A DNA stretch of 64,000 nt from positions 120,010,490 to 120,074,489 of the forward strand of contig CM053032.1 of assembly GCA_028564925.1 (NCBI GenBank), in the 5' to 3' direction. Shown here piece by piece: positions 1 to 11,141 of this stretch. The translations under genes and the position numbers were made by a program. The stretch's first letter is position 1; the number at the start of each line of letters is the position of its first letter. Below the pieces are notes generated by a model. That model ran no database searches. It was not told the DNA's origin and saw only the letters and a program-made list of their open reading frames with translations. The DNA is from Lithobates sylvaticus. Lineage: Eukaryota; Chordata; Amphibia; Anura; Ranidae.

Positions 1-636
1 CACCACCACCACCACCGCCAAAGGCCCAATTTTTCTGCCCTGTTCAACAGGTGCATGCAAGTACAAATCTTGATCTATTAACTCACAGCAGGGCCCATTC
101 CTGTGCCCACCAGTCTTGTGGCTACACCAACATCTAATAGGGCAGTGATGGGGTAGCCATGCCATTTTTCTCAAGGATTTTCAGCCATATGGCGGCCAGG
201 ACAAGACATGACATTAAAGCCGCAAGTGGTTTTAAATGGCTTCTTTTTTTCCTTTACAAATGTCATTTTGTGCAAGGACAGTTCTAAACATGGGAAACAC
301 ATGCCACTTCACAGGCATACTTTAGACACCCCCCAGGTACCATATTTAAAGGAAAATTTCACTTTTTTTTTTCACTTTATGCATCATTAAAATGACTGCT
401 CCCGAAAAAAAGTTTTTAAAAGTTCTTTTTGCATTGATATATGTCCCCTGGGGCAGGACCCGGGTCCCCAAACCTGTTTTATGACATTAACATGCATATT
501 GGCCGTTGTAAGTAGCAATTTTGATTTTGAACGTTCGCGTCCATTATAACGAATAGGGTTCGAAAATTCGCGCGAACTTTCGGTCCGTTCGAAGGTTCTG
601 GTGCTAACCGAACCCGGGGTGTTCGGCTCATCCCTA
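1..636 (+). mobile_element. hAT transposon, 3' terminal part
   Basis: The stretch begins with a short CAC run and ends with a terminal motif GGCTCATCCCTA, the reverse complement of the TAGGGATGAGCC start that I associate with a hAT family common in frog genomes. The 110 bases before the end are rich in TTCG and CGAA words, as is the other hAT terminus near 11100. No long credible reading frame is present; the AT-rich middle looks like 3' untranslated sequence of the transposon. The left end lies before the window. The 8 bases that follow, ATCAGGAT, are the candidate target duplication, but the partner copy is outside the window. It is oriented opposite to the transposase-bearing hAT next door, so I read it as a separate copy or an inverted piece. 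Confidence 0.6.
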
Positions 637-643
637 ATCAGGA

Positions 644-3600
644 TCATTGAGGAGGAAGAGGATAGTCAGTCAACATAACAGGACAGTCACTCAGCATCAG
701 CATAGGCAGTCTTGAAGGGATGTGACATTTCAAAATAAATTGTTCTGTTATATCAGCTTCAGGTGCCTGGTAGCTGGTGGTGATCCAAGACTGATTCATC
801 TTTATGAAGGTCAGTCGATCAACCAAGTCGGTGGACAGGTGCACCCTGTGATCGGTGACAAAGCCTCCAGCAGCACTGAATGTGCGTTCGGGAAGAACGC
901 TGGATGCAGGACAGGCCAGTAGCTAAATTGCATACTGTGCAAGCTCTGGCCAGTGATCCATCCTCAAGACCCAGTAAGCCAGAGGATTTTCGGTGGGAAA
1001 GGTGTTCAAGTCTGACCTTGCCCCTAGGTATTTCTGCACCATGTATATCAGACGCTGGCGATGGTTGCTGGAACCGATCATACCTTGGGGCTGCGGACTA
1101 AAAAATTGTCTGAACGCATCGGTCAGACATCCACCTTCCCCACTGCTCCTTCTGCTACTGACCGAAGCCTCAGCAACTCGTCGTCCAGGACCAGGAGTTT
1201 GTAACCTCCCAGTCTCTGGGAACGCGTTGCACAGACCTTTCTGCAAGGGCTCCCGGAGATGTCTCATCCTCTGCTCCCTCTGCGATGGCAAGATAAGGTC
1301 CGAAACTTTACCCTTGTACCGTGGATCAAGGAGAGTGGCCAGCCAGTAATGCGAGGATCCTTCCGCAGGCTTTGCAGGATCAGGGAGGCCATACAACATA
1401 GGTTAGCTGAGGCATTCTGTCCGGAGTCTTCTGGGTCACTAAGGATGACATGATCCGCAGCCACCTCCTCCCAGCCACGTACAAGTCCACTGGTTTGTTG
1501 GGACTTTAAATCATCCCTAAAAGACTGCTGCTGCTGATGCTGAGTGCCAGGCTCCACCTCCATGCTGACACAATCCTCCTCCTCCTCCTCCTCATACTCT
1601 TCCTGTGTGATGGGTGGGAGAGAAGGAACACTGTCTGGATAAAGGGGGCCTTGAGAGGCAAGGAAGTCCTCCTCTTCCTGCCTCTGTTCTGCCTCAAGTG
1701 CCCTGTCCATTATTCCACGCAGCGTATGCTCCAACAGGTAGACAAGAGGTACAGTGTCACTGATGCATGCACTGTCACTGCTCACCATCCTCGTGGCCTC
1801 CTCAAATGGTGACAGGACAGTGCATGCAACCCTGATCATGCTCCACTAGCGTGGGGGAAAAAATCCAAGCTCCCCTGACCCTGTCCTGGTGCCGTAGTCG
1901 CACAGGTACTCATTGATGGCCCTCTGCTGCATGTGCAGTCGCTGCAGCATGGCCAACGTTGAGTTCCACCTGGTGGGCATGTCCCATATAAGGCGGTTCT
2001 TGGGCAGGTTCAACTCCTTTTGCAGCTCAGCCAGCCGAGCACTGGCATTATGTGATTGGTGGAAATGCACACAGACTTTCCTGGCCTGCCTCAGGACATC
2101 CTGTAAGCCTGGGTACCTGCCCAAGAACCGCTGCACCACCAGGTTAAGGACGTGAGCCACACATGGGTCAGCTGTCCCTGTCGCAGGGCGGAGAGGAGGT
2201 TGGTGCCATTGTCACAAACCACCATTCCTGGCTTAAGCTGGCGTGGCGTCAACCACCTCTCGGCCTGCCCCTGCAGAGCTGACAGAACCTCTGCCCCAGT
2301 GTGGCTCCTGTCCCCCAAACACACCAGCGCAAGCACGGCATGGCATATTTTTGCCTGTGTACCTGCGTAGCCCCTTGGACGCCTACGGAGCACTGCTGGT
2401 TCTGAGGACAGAGCACTCGAAGAGGCCATGGAGGAAGAAGAAGAGGAGGGGGTGGAGGAGAGAGGTGTGTCACAACCAGTAGTAGCATTTTGGAGGCGTG
2501 GTGGCAGAACAACCTCCAACACTACTGCACCTTGTCCTGCATCCTTCCCAGCTGCCAAAAGAGTGACCCAATGGGCCGTGAAAGACAGGTAACGTCCCTG
2601 TCCATTCCTGCTGGACCATATGCGAATAGTGAATATGCACCTTACCGCTGACCGCCCTGTCCAGCGAGGCATGGACATTGCCTTCCACATGCCGGTAGAG
2701 AGCCGGAATCGCCTTCCGTGAGAAAAAGTGGCGTTTGGGAACCTGCCACTGAGGAACCGCACATTGAACAAACTCACGGAAGGGGGCCGAGTCTACCAAC
2801 TGAAAAGGCAGCAGTTGAAGTGCTAGCAATTTAGCCAAGCTAGCATTCAACCGCTGGGCATGTGGATGGCTGGGAGTAAACTTCTTTCGACGGTCCAGCA
2901 GCTGGGGCAGGGAAATTTGCCTGGTAGAATCGGACGTCGGTGTACTGCTAGCAGAGTGCCCGCAAGTACTTGGCTGTGACACACCTAATTCTACACCTTC
3001 ATTCCTCTCAGTGCAGCTTTCAGAGAGGACTGAAGTTATAGTGGGGTTGGAGATCCCAGCTGTCGAGGAGCAAGGAGAGGTCCGCTTTGTTCTTTGGTGT
3101 GGGTCTTTAATGTGCGCTTGCCAACGAGCTGCATGGCAGGTCAACATATGTCTGGTCTAGCTTGTGGTGCCCAAGCGGCTGATGTTTTGGCCACGCGAGA
3201 TACGCTTGAGACATATGTTGCAAATAGCAGTGGTGCGATCTGAAGCACTCGTCTCAAAAAAGGCCCACACCAAAGAACTTTTGTAATAACGTGCAGAGGC
3301 AGCGCCCTGCACAGGCGGAGCTCTGCGGTGTGATTCAGTTGGTGTGCTGGCCTCAAGCTGGCCCCCGGAGGGCATCCTGCCTCGTTGGAGGTGTGCCACC
3401 TCCTCCTTCTCCTCTCTCTGTTCAGGCACCCACGTGGAGTCAGTGACCTCATCATCCCCTCCCTCTTCACCACTGGAGCAAACCTGGCAGTAAGCTGCAG
3501 CTGGTGGAACATGACTGCCAGATTGCTGTCCTTGAGCATCCCCTCTCTCTGCGCTCACGCTACTACCTTCCTCTAGCTGGGTATCATCATCCGAGCCTTC

Positions 3601-3990
3601 AAAACGCTGGGAATCCTCCTGGAGCATGTACCCAACACTGTGCTCAAACAGTTCAGGGGACTCCTCAGGAGGACATGGTGGGTCTAGGGAAGGGGTGCCT
3701 GATGATGACATTGAGTACGCGTTGGCAGCTGCTTTGCCAGTACCCTGAGCCTGGGTGAGAGAGGATGAGGAGGATGAGGAGGGCTTGGTCATCCACTCTA
3801 CCAAGCCTTCAGCATGATGCGGCTCAACATGTCCAGCTGCCGAAAAGAAGGATAAGCGTGTCCGATGGCCACGTGCTGATGACGATGCACCACGTCCACG
3901 ACCAGCACTGTTGTCTCTAGACACAGAGCCTGCTTGCCCTGTTTCCTTGGCTCGGGACTGTCTGCCTCTCCTTGTCGGTCTTCCAGACAT
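644..3990 (-). pseudogene. hAT transposase with BED zinc finger (decayed)
   Basis: Translation from the ATG at 3990 begins MSGRPTRRGRQSRAKETG and gives an Arg/Ser-rich N-terminus, then a BED-type zinc finger (AICNICLKRISRG followed by LTCHAARWQAH, about 3230-3110). Later segments show hAT hallmarks: VVCDNGTNLLSALR (near 2200), AHVLNLVVQRFL (near 2150), a LIWDMPTRWNST box (near 1980), LATLLDPRYKGKV (near 1310) and the C-terminal dimerisation region with SVLPERTFSAAGGF and DRLTFIKMN (about 920-770). The reading frame changes at least five times along the gene (for example near 3150, 2500, 2120, 1840 and 1330), so it is a pseudogene. Acidic and Gln-rich low-complexity stretches lie around 1540-1640. 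The start was chosen because the repeats upstream code for nothing hAT-like. In life such proteins bind transposon ends and cut and rejoin DNA in the nucleus. Confidence 0.85.
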
Positions 3991-4005
3991 TGTAATGGGT
4001 AGTGT

Positions 4006-5210
4006 ACAAACACTAACTCCTGCAGATGGCTGTCTTAGATGACAACAGGGCAGAAGGGTAGATACAGGGTAAGGTGGTTTAGTGTGCTGTGCTATACTCA
4101 CACAGCACACACACACTAACTCCTGCAGATGGCTGCCTTAGATGACACCAGGGCAGAAGGGCAGATACAGGGTAAGGTGGTTTAGTGTGCTGTGCTATAG
4201 TCACACAGCACACACGCTAACTCCTGCAGATGGCTGGCAGGCTGCCTCAGATGACAACAGGGCAGAAGGGCAGATACAGGGTAAGGTGGTTTAGTGTGCT
4301 GTGCTGTGCTATAGTCACACAGCACACACACACTAACTCCTGCAGATGGCTGGCTGACTGCCTTAGATGACAACAGGGCAGAAGGGCAGATACAGGGTAA
4401 GATGGTTTAGTGTGCTGTGCTATACTCACACAGCACACACACACTTACTTCTGCAGATGGCTGCCTTAGATGACAACAGGGCAGAAGGGCAGATACAGGG
4501 TAAGATGGTTTAGTGTGCTGTGCTATACTCACACAGCACACACACACTAACTCCTGCAGATGGCTGCCTTAGATGACACCAGGGCAGAAGGGCAGATACA
4601 GGGTAAGGTGGTTATTGTGCTGTGCTATACTCACACAGCACACACACACTAACTCATGCAGATGGCTGCCTTAGATGACAACAGGGCAGAAGGGCAGATA
4701 CAGGGTAGGGTGGTTTAGTGTGCTGTGCTATAGTCACACAGCACACACACGCTAACTCCTGCAGATGGCTGGCTAGCTGCCTTAGATGACAACAGGGCAG
4801 AAGGGCAGATACAGGGTAAGGTGGTTTAGTGTGCTGTGCTATACTCACACAGCACACGCACACTAACTCCTGCAGATGGCTGCCTTAGATGACAACAGGG
4901 CAGAAGGGCAGATACAGGGTAAGGTGGTTTAGTGTGCTGTGCTATAGTCACACAGCACACACGCTAACTCCTGCAGATGGCTGGCAGGCTACCTTAGATG
5001 ACAACAGGGCAGAAGGGCAGATACAGGGTAAGGTGGTTTAGTGTGCTGTGCTGTGCATAGTCACACAGCACACACACGCTAACTCCTGCAGATGGCTGCC
5101 TTAGATGACACAACAGGCCAGAAGGGTAAAGGTGGTTTAATGTGCTACTGCAGTGCTATACTAACACGGCACGCACACACACTAACTACTCCTGCAGGTG
5201 GCTGGATTGG
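4006..5210 (-). repeat. About 12 tandem copies of a ~108-bp unit in the hAT 5' region
   Basis: A unit containing CTCCTGCAGATGGCTG, a GATGACAACAGGGCAGAAGG stretch and a CACACAGCACACACAC tract recurs about every 98-116 bp (marker copies near 4018, 4124, 4222, 4338, 4452, 4552, 4653, 4759, 4869, 4971, 5083 and 5193). Copies differ by a few bases and by short indels in the CA tract and the GGCTGGC motif. The block lies between the element's promoter end and the transposase ATG at 3990. On the minus strand a unit reads open for about 65 codons, which explains several small open frames here; I do not think they are proteins. Confidence 0.9.
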
Positions 5211-5255
5211 TAGAGATTGAGAACAGCACTGAGAAGAATAAACTACCCTGCCTTT

Positions 5256-5681
5256 TGAAGGGATATTTAGCTTAACTACTTCTTTTGTATTATAGTCAGT
5301 TTCCATTTTATGTCTCTCTAACATCCATTTCACAAATAGATATGCTCAAGTCTTGCTAATCAAGTTTTGTTTTTCCATAATACTGTAATCTTCTCTTGAG
5401 TTTCGTTTCTTGTAAAGCACGTGATATTTTAGAAATAATTAGTTTCACTTTGGGCGTTAGACTGTACTTATATGTCTCTGTATATGATTGGATAATTTGT
5501 CAAAGGGCGGTACTTTCTGAAAGCCCCTTTAAATATTCACACCCAAGAATAAAGATTAGATTTGCTTGGAGAGACCCTTGCTGTATGTTTCATTGTCTCA
5601 AAGGGCGAAACTGACAGGCCTGTGGGAATTGAAAAGTACACCTTGTCCGATCCCTAGACAATCTAAAATCGTCTCCTTTCA
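5256..5681 (+). repeat. Provirus 5' LTR
   Basis: Starts TGAAGGGATATTTAGC and ends CTCCTTTCA, so it has TG...CA ends. It contains a possible TATA element in CCCCTTTAAATATTC and a polyadenylation signal in AAGAATAAAGATT about 25 bases further on. It matches the copy at 10269-10694 base for base except for about five substitutions. Confidence 0.9.
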
Positions 5682-5683
5682 GC

Positions 5684-5702
5684 TGGGGGCTCGGTCCGTG
5701 AT
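5684..5702 (+). promoter_or_regulatory. Primer binding site, proline-tRNA type
   Basis: TGGGGGCTCGGTCCGTGAT begins two bases after the LTR and closely resembles the tRNA-Pro primer site TGGGGGCTCGTCCGGGAT of murine leukaemia virus type gammaretroviruses. This supports a class I (ERV-P-like) assignment. Confidence 0.75.
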
Positions 5703-6780
5703 CGATTATAATATGTCTGTCTGGTGAGTAGAATTGTATCTTCTCTCACCGTGACGCCTATTTAGAAATCGTTCCTTTAACGGGACCTGTGATTTATGTA
5801 GAAGTAGCTTTAAACCTTGATTTTAAGTCAGCTGTTCTGAGTAATAGCGACACAGCCCAATGTGGGCTGTAAGGGCTCTGAGTAGTCCTTTAATAAGACT
5901 GCTTTAGGAAGCAGCGTCTGTTCCGTGTGAACAGTGAGGACTCTGAGAAGTCCTTTTATAAGACTGCAGCGTTTGTTCTGGGTAAACAGTGTGAGAAAAA
6001 AAACATTTTTTTTTTTCCAGGACTCTGAGAAGTCCGTAGGTCAATGATTTATACAGTACTGTAATTATAAGAAAAAGTCTGATAAGGTGTGCCGGACGAA
6101 ACCCAATCTCTTTGCTTTTCTTGTCTGTCGCGTAGATGTTAAGATAATTTGTTACATTCTGTCTGTGTGGGATTTGTCGAGCGTTGTGAGGTGAGGCAAC
6201 GCTTTCCACTGCACTGTGTAATTCCACAATATCCGGTGATGTATTGATGTCTACTTTTAATGTTTTACATATGAATGCTTTGACTCTATAGTGAGCGTAA
6301 TAGCAGTGTTCATAACACTTTCTTAAGCTGATACATAATTTGACAAAGTACTGTTTGAGCCTGTTGGAAATCGGAAAAAAAATAATTAAAAAAAAAAAGA
6401 GAAAAGAAAAAGAAAGATGCTGTGGAGATCTCCGGCTGGACCGTGGCTCCCTATAGCATCCTAGCCCGAACGTTGTCCACGATGGGTTTAGCAGAGTCAT
6501 GGGATGGTGGATTTAGGGGTTAAATTAATCTTCTCCATGCCTGTATCATACGCCCCACCTCCTCCCCCTTACATTCCACAACCAGATAAGAGCTGCACGA
6601 AAGACCTCATCACACAAGGACACAGTAAATAGCAGGGTGTGCTATTGAGTTTGAAACATCAGTGCAGACACAATATTAAAAAAAATGATTTCTCAGGAAA
6701 TCAAAGGGGAAACTTTTATAAAAAGAGGATGGCTTACAGCCAATAGTTAAAGATTTATTTTTATAAAAGGGATCTTAAAG
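5703..6780 (+). other. Provirus leader and unrecognised interior
   Basis: No gag domain can be recognised here. Around 5870-6040 a phrase containing GACTCTGAGAAGTCC and AAGACTGC occurs about three times, a local tandem repeat of roughly 75 bp. A-rich low-complexity sequence lies near 6375-6415. The rest looks like decayed leader or internal virus sequence. Confidence 0.5.
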
Positions 6781-6789
6781 GGAAATTAT

Positions 6790-9310
6790 CCCGCCCTACA
6801 TTAAAAGAAAAGTAAAGAAGGCAATGGTGACTATAGGTTTGTACAAGACCTAAGGGTCATTAATAGCCTAGTGGTACCTATTTCCCCAATAGTGCCTGAT
6901 GTGCCATCAATATTTACCGCCATACATTCCGATGCAGAGTATTTTACTGTGATTGATTTATTGAACGCATTTTTATTTCCGTCCCTATGGATGAGGAGAC
7001 ACAGCCAATCTTTGCTTTATGTTTTTTTTTAAAAAACCTGCCAACTAACATGGTGTAGAATGCCCCAGGGCTATATAGACTCCCCTGCAGTCTATTCCAT
7101 TGTCCTCCGAACTACTCTCAGAGCTTGGATACCAGGACATTGTTCATCCCTGCAGCAACTATGGCTCTTGTGGGTCTGCCCCGCCCACTTGCTAAGAATT
7201 ACATGTTCACCTTTCTTGGTATGATTGGTTACTGCCGCCAATGGATACCTGACTGTTCCTACTACAATCTCCTGAGACAAGCCACAGGTTTACACATGCC
7301 AGATTGTATAAAATGGTCAAATGAAATGTGCAATGCTTTTGTATATTTGAAAAATGCTATGTTAATGGCTCCAGGGCTCGGCCTTCCTAACTAGGAAAAA
7401 ATGTTTAATTTGTTTGCAAGGGAAAAATGTTTCATTTGTTTGCAAGGGAAAATTGTAAGGACGTTGTCAGGTGTCCTCGCTCAGGAGCATGGAGGCAAGT
7501 TGCGCCCTATTGCTTTTTTTTTTCAAAGATGGTTCCAGTGCAGGTTCAAGGCATGCCTGCTTGTCTCAGAGCTCTAGCATCCTCTGCGATGGTGGTTGAG
7601 ATGGCCACTTCTTTCACTCTGGGGCACGACACCACACTTCCCACCACCCACAATGTTGAAAAATGTACATACACAGCACATGTCTGCTCAAAGGTTGAGA
7701 GGCTATGAGGTGATCTTGCTGTCCAATCCAAAATTGCACATCAAATATGCTTCTCCCACTTCAGGACCAGCACCAATCCAAATGCCCTTTTAGGATTAAA
7801 AGGAGAGCAGAATGAGGTTGTGCCACAACATGATTGCATAAACCTCATTCACCAAGACACATCACCCAGGCCACTGCAGAGCATACACAGGCCAACAAAC
7901 AGATAAACAAGGGAATTGCTCTGGCTGATTAGTTGCTAAACAAGCTGCTACTTCACAAAATGCACAGATCCAAATGCCCATGCTAGCACCAGAATTGTTT
8001 TTTTTTTTGATCAGGTTCTTTCAGATTTGCAGGGATGTGCAGAAGAAGCTGATCTCAGAGATTGGGCCAAAATAGGTGTGCAGAAAGATCCAAAGACTGG
8101 ACTTCTCTGCAAAGAGCCATGTATACCAGTAGCTAATGCATCACTTTTTGTAGCTAGTGCATCACTTTTTTATGCATCACTTTTATTTCCCAGTTCCATG
8201 GAATAGGTCACAGAGGCTGGAAAGCCACTTGTGAACTATTGGAGAAAGACTTTTACATTACAGAACTTTCCTGGCCGATTTTATGTAGCAAGATGCATCA
8301 CATGTATCAGGAACAACCCACACAAGGCCGAACATGAACACCTGATATATCCAACAACTCCTTTTACACATTTGCAGATTGACTTTACAAACATACCCAA
8401 ACTAGGCAAAAGACAGGAATATCTTTTGGAAATTGTGGACAAGTTCTCAAGATGAGTTGAACTTTTTGTAACTACAAAAGAAGATGCACAAACAGTAGTG
8501 AGGATCCTCGTTCAGGAAATCATTCCTCGATGGGGATGCCCACTTCTTATAAACTCAGACAGACAATAGACCTGCATTTGTATCAAGGGTCTGCCAGGAC
8601 TTGGTAAAAACTCTCAAGATAGAACGGAAGTTTCACATTCCCTAACACCCTCAAAGCTCAGGGATAGTAGAAAGAATGAACAGAACAATAAAAGACAAAA
8701 TAAGAAAGGCCACAGGAGGAACCTTTGCCAACTGGAAGAAGGTCCTCCCAGCAGTCCTGGCAGAAATAAGAATGACCCTTCCAAGACAACAGTGTATTCA
8801 CCTTTTGATGTCTTGATGGGTCGACCTTTCCCCACCCCATGGGCCAGAGCACATTTAATGATAGAAAAGGGAGATTTAGACTTATTACAGGAAGAATATG
8901 TAAGGAAATTGGTTGAAACATTGTAAACAGTTGAGAGAAATGTTGCTCGCACCTCTTCTTTTTCTTCACAGGAAGCTACTCACCCCTTCAAATTGGGAGA
9001 CACCGTGGTGGTCCAACAGCTGAACAGAAATAAGAAGCAAGAGTATCCCTATGGACCTCCTACCACAGTGGTTGCAGTGACCAGAACAGCCATCCTAGTA
9101 GAAAATTGCCAGTCCTGGATCAATGCCAACAGAGTGAAAAAAGTTGCCCAAAGCCCCAAGAGCAGGAAGGAGATCTTGGATACAGGAGGCCCTCAAGCAG
9201 ATGTCCAAGCAGACGAAGGAGGAGTTCCTGGGAAAGCAGGTCCGGCCAGAGAAGATGACCTCGCTTATTTCACCACAGACTTCTGGCAAGGCATTTTGCC
9301 CTTCTGATCC
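6790..9310 (+). pseudogene. pol: Provirus pol remnant (RT, RNase H region, integrase)
   Basis: Recognisable parts in order: reverse transcriptase fingers/palm (a VPISPIVPDVPSIFTAI-like stretch near 6880), the RT end (FLGMIGYCRQWIPDCSYY near 7210-7262), a poorly conserved connection/RNase H zone, the integrase zinc-binding region (CITCIRNNPHKAEHEH near 8297-8343), integrase core pieces (QIDFTNIPKLGKRQEYLLEIVDKFSR in two adjacent parts near 8377-8455) and the C-terminal domain (about 8990-9170). Order and spacing match gammaretroviral pol. It is broken many times and cannot make a working enzyme. Confidence 0.8.
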
Positions 9311-9324
9311 TGATCTCTCTGATA

Positions 9325-10240
9325 GTGTTCCTACCCACCTGGATCATCACTAACTGTATCTACCACCCTGAAGATGTGGGTGCAATTAATAGTATCTGTG
9401 GGAAAACACACACACTCACACAAGAGAACATTACATTGACACAAGCTAGAACCAAGAGAGAGATGGGAGATAGTTTTACTGATAAGATGCTTTTGCTAAA
9501 ATTTAAGTATGCTTATGCTCAAAAATCAGGGTATGAAGAATGTTGGATATGTAGCAAATTACATCCTAGCACTGCCCAAATTCCCCTTTTGGCTGTACCT
9601 TTAAATATTTCCTCATTTCTCAACGAGACTCCTCCTGTGTTCTTGACTAACATATCCACTCTGTACATAAACAACACTGTTACCTTTCCAATAGCAGGTA
9701 GAAGTCATTCCCCTGATTGGTGTTTTAATTTAGGGAATGAGACACAGACTAACCCCTCTTTCTGCAGCAGGTCAATATTTAACATCTCCATGTGCGAATC
9801 CAGAGTCTCTGCCCCTGCCTGCTTACTGTTTCAAATATCTGACCCAGGGTTAAACTGTACTTTGTATAACTTTTTCTTTTTCTCTAAAAATGTAGGTGCT
9901 ATATTACACTAATTTATAATCGCAACACAGGACAAGTACACTCATGAGATTGTCGCTAAGAGACCTTTTGCACTGGGACAAAGTATCTATGTATGTTGTA
10001 GGAAAGTGTGTTATCCCTGGGTGCCCCTCCATGTTAAGGGATGGTGTTACCTTGCATCCTTGTTATAATATTTATCCTTGCTCTGATTCTTTACCTCTGT
10101 TTTAAATGTTGCACTTGCATAATTGCACGCCTTCAATCTCCTGATGATAAGGTTCTACCTTACATGACATACATGAAGAGTCATCAGGCAATCTATGCCA
10201 CAACCCCAAAGAAGTATTAAAACACAACATAGAATGTAGA
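9325..10240 (+). pseudogene. env: Provirus env remnant (surface subunit part)
   Basis: The first about 195 codons look like a retroviral envelope surface subunit: a CWIC motif (the CXXC motif of gammaretrovirus-type envelopes, near 9541-9555), many N-glycosylation sites (NIS, NET, NNT, NCT) and several Cys residues. The overlap with the end of pol is as expected for this family. The rest of env, including a credible fusion peptide and transmembrane anchor, was not recognised. Broken. Confidence 0.7.
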
Positions 10241-10268
10241 GATCATCTTATATGATCTAAGAGGGGAT

Positions 10269-10694
10269 TGAAGGGATATTTAGCTTAACTACTTCTTTTG
10301 TATTATAGTCAGTTTCCATTTTATGTCTCTCTAACATCCATTTCACAAATAGATATGCTCAAGTCTTGCTAATCAAGTTTCGTTTTTCCATAATACTGTA
10401 ATCTTCTCTTGAGTTTCGTTTCTTGTAAAGCATGTGATATTTTAGAAATAATTAGTTTCACTTTGGGCGTTAGACTGTACTTATATGTCTCTGTATATGA
10501 TTGGATAATTTGTCAAAGGGCGGTACTTTCTGAAAGCCCCTTTAAATATCCACACCCAAGAATAAAGATTAGATTTGCTTGGAGAGACCCTTGCTGTATG
10601 TTTCATTGTCTCAAAGGGCGAATCTGACAGGCCTGTGGGAATTGAAAAGCACACCTTGTCCGATCCCTAGACAATCTAAAATCGTCTCCTTTCA
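10269..10694 (+). repeat. Provirus 3' LTR
   Basis: Same 426 bp length and same ends as the 5' copy. It is preceded by a short purine-rich tract (AAGAGGGGA, about 10258-10266), the expected second-strand primer site. It is followed by GCCTAT and hAT sequence. Confidence 0.9.
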
Positions 10695-11141
10695 GCCTAT
10701 TTTTCCTCTTTCCCTACACTAATCCCCAGAATCCACAACAAGCAGATAATGCAGATGAATCACAAGCAGATAATGCAGATGAATCACAACAGCAGATAAT
10801 GCACAAGCAGACACTGTACAGTACAGTACAGTATGTCACTGGCCTTATATAGTGTGGGGCGTGTACTAAACCCCCTGAGCTATAATTGCCCACAGGCATC
10901 CTGCCTGTGGCCAATTATTGCTCTCCTCGCCGCTGGCTTTATGATTGGCCAAGCATGCAGGGTCACAGTGCATGCTTGGCCAATCATCAGCCAGCAATGC
11001 ACTGCGACTGGCGCAGTGCATTGTGGACCGTTCACACGAATTCGATGAGAACGGTCCTTAGAGTTCTGGTTTCGACGAGCGGACGAACGCCCGATGTTCG
11101 ATTCGAACATGGGTTTGAATCGAACACCGGGCCCATCCCTA
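10695..11141 (-). other. hAT 5' terminal region with three hairpins
   Basis: This is the 5' end of the minus-strand hAT, separated from its body by the provirus. It contains three perfect inverted repeats: CACAGGC/GCCTGTG at 10891-10909, an 18-bp arm pair ATGATTGGCCAAGCATGC at 10941-10958 and 10970-10987, and a 12-bp arm pair CAATGCACTGCG at 10995-11006 and 11012-11023. The outer 100 bases are rich in TTCG/CGAA words and end CCCATCCCTA at 11141. The next 8 bases, CTGCAGAC, are the candidate target duplication; I did not find a partner. Near the provirus junction there are short direct repeats of GCAGATAATGCA. Confidence 0.7.
10840..10860 (-). promoter_or_regulatory. TATA box of the hAT element
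   Basis: On the minus strand the sequence reads CCCCACACTATATAAGGCC, a good TATA element with a GC-rich upstream side (GCCCC). It points toward the transposase, and its position about 290 bp inside the 5' terminus fits an internal transposon promoter. Transcription would start about 30 bases downstream, near 10815. The GTACA repeats at 10817-10833 would then lie in or around the start site. Confidence 0.5.

Larger units (their letters stand above)
5256..10694 (+). mobile_element. Gammaretrovirus-like endogenous provirus (fossil)
   Basis: Two 426-bp direct repeats flank a degraded interior with a proline-tRNA-type primer site, pol (reverse transcriptase through integrase) and part of env; gag is not recognisable. 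It lies inside the hAT transposon. The flanks GCCTTT (before) and GCCTAT (after) fit a 6-bp target duplication with one mismatch. The provirus is badly broken (many breaks). The LTRs differ at only about five sites by eye (about 1.2 percent), which would mean a few million years if the neutral rate is near 1e-9 per site per year (assumed). Class I, gamma/epsilon-like, is inferred from the primer site, the integrase sequence and the CWIC motif in env. Confidence 0.85.
637..11141 (-). mobile_element. hAT transposon, transposase-bearing copy split by a provirus
   Basis: Read on the minus strand, the element starts at 11141 with TAGGGATGGGCC, passes a hairpin-rich 5' region and a TATA box, then (after the provirus at 5256-10694) a block of 12 tandem repeats, a transposase start at 3990 and the transposase C-terminus near 780. 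Without the provirus it is about 5.1 kb. No matching 3' terminus in the expected orientation is seen at the low-coordinate side; the sequence meets the end of another hAT copy at 636, so this copy is truncated or rearranged there. It is a class II hAT superfamily element that moves by a DDE transposase; this copy is no longer coding-competent. Confidence 0.75.

Noticed and set aside
5904-6500. 198-codon minus-strand open frame in the provirus leader
   Set aside because: It is antisense to the provirus, of low complexity and without a recognisable domain.
7125-7394. Independent small gene
   Set aside because: The sequence is the end of the provirus reverse transcriptase (FLGMIGYCRQWIPD), not a separate gene.
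9325-9912. A domesticated, syncytin-like env gene
   Set aside because: Only part of a surface subunit is recognisable and no intact membrane-anchored protein is present.
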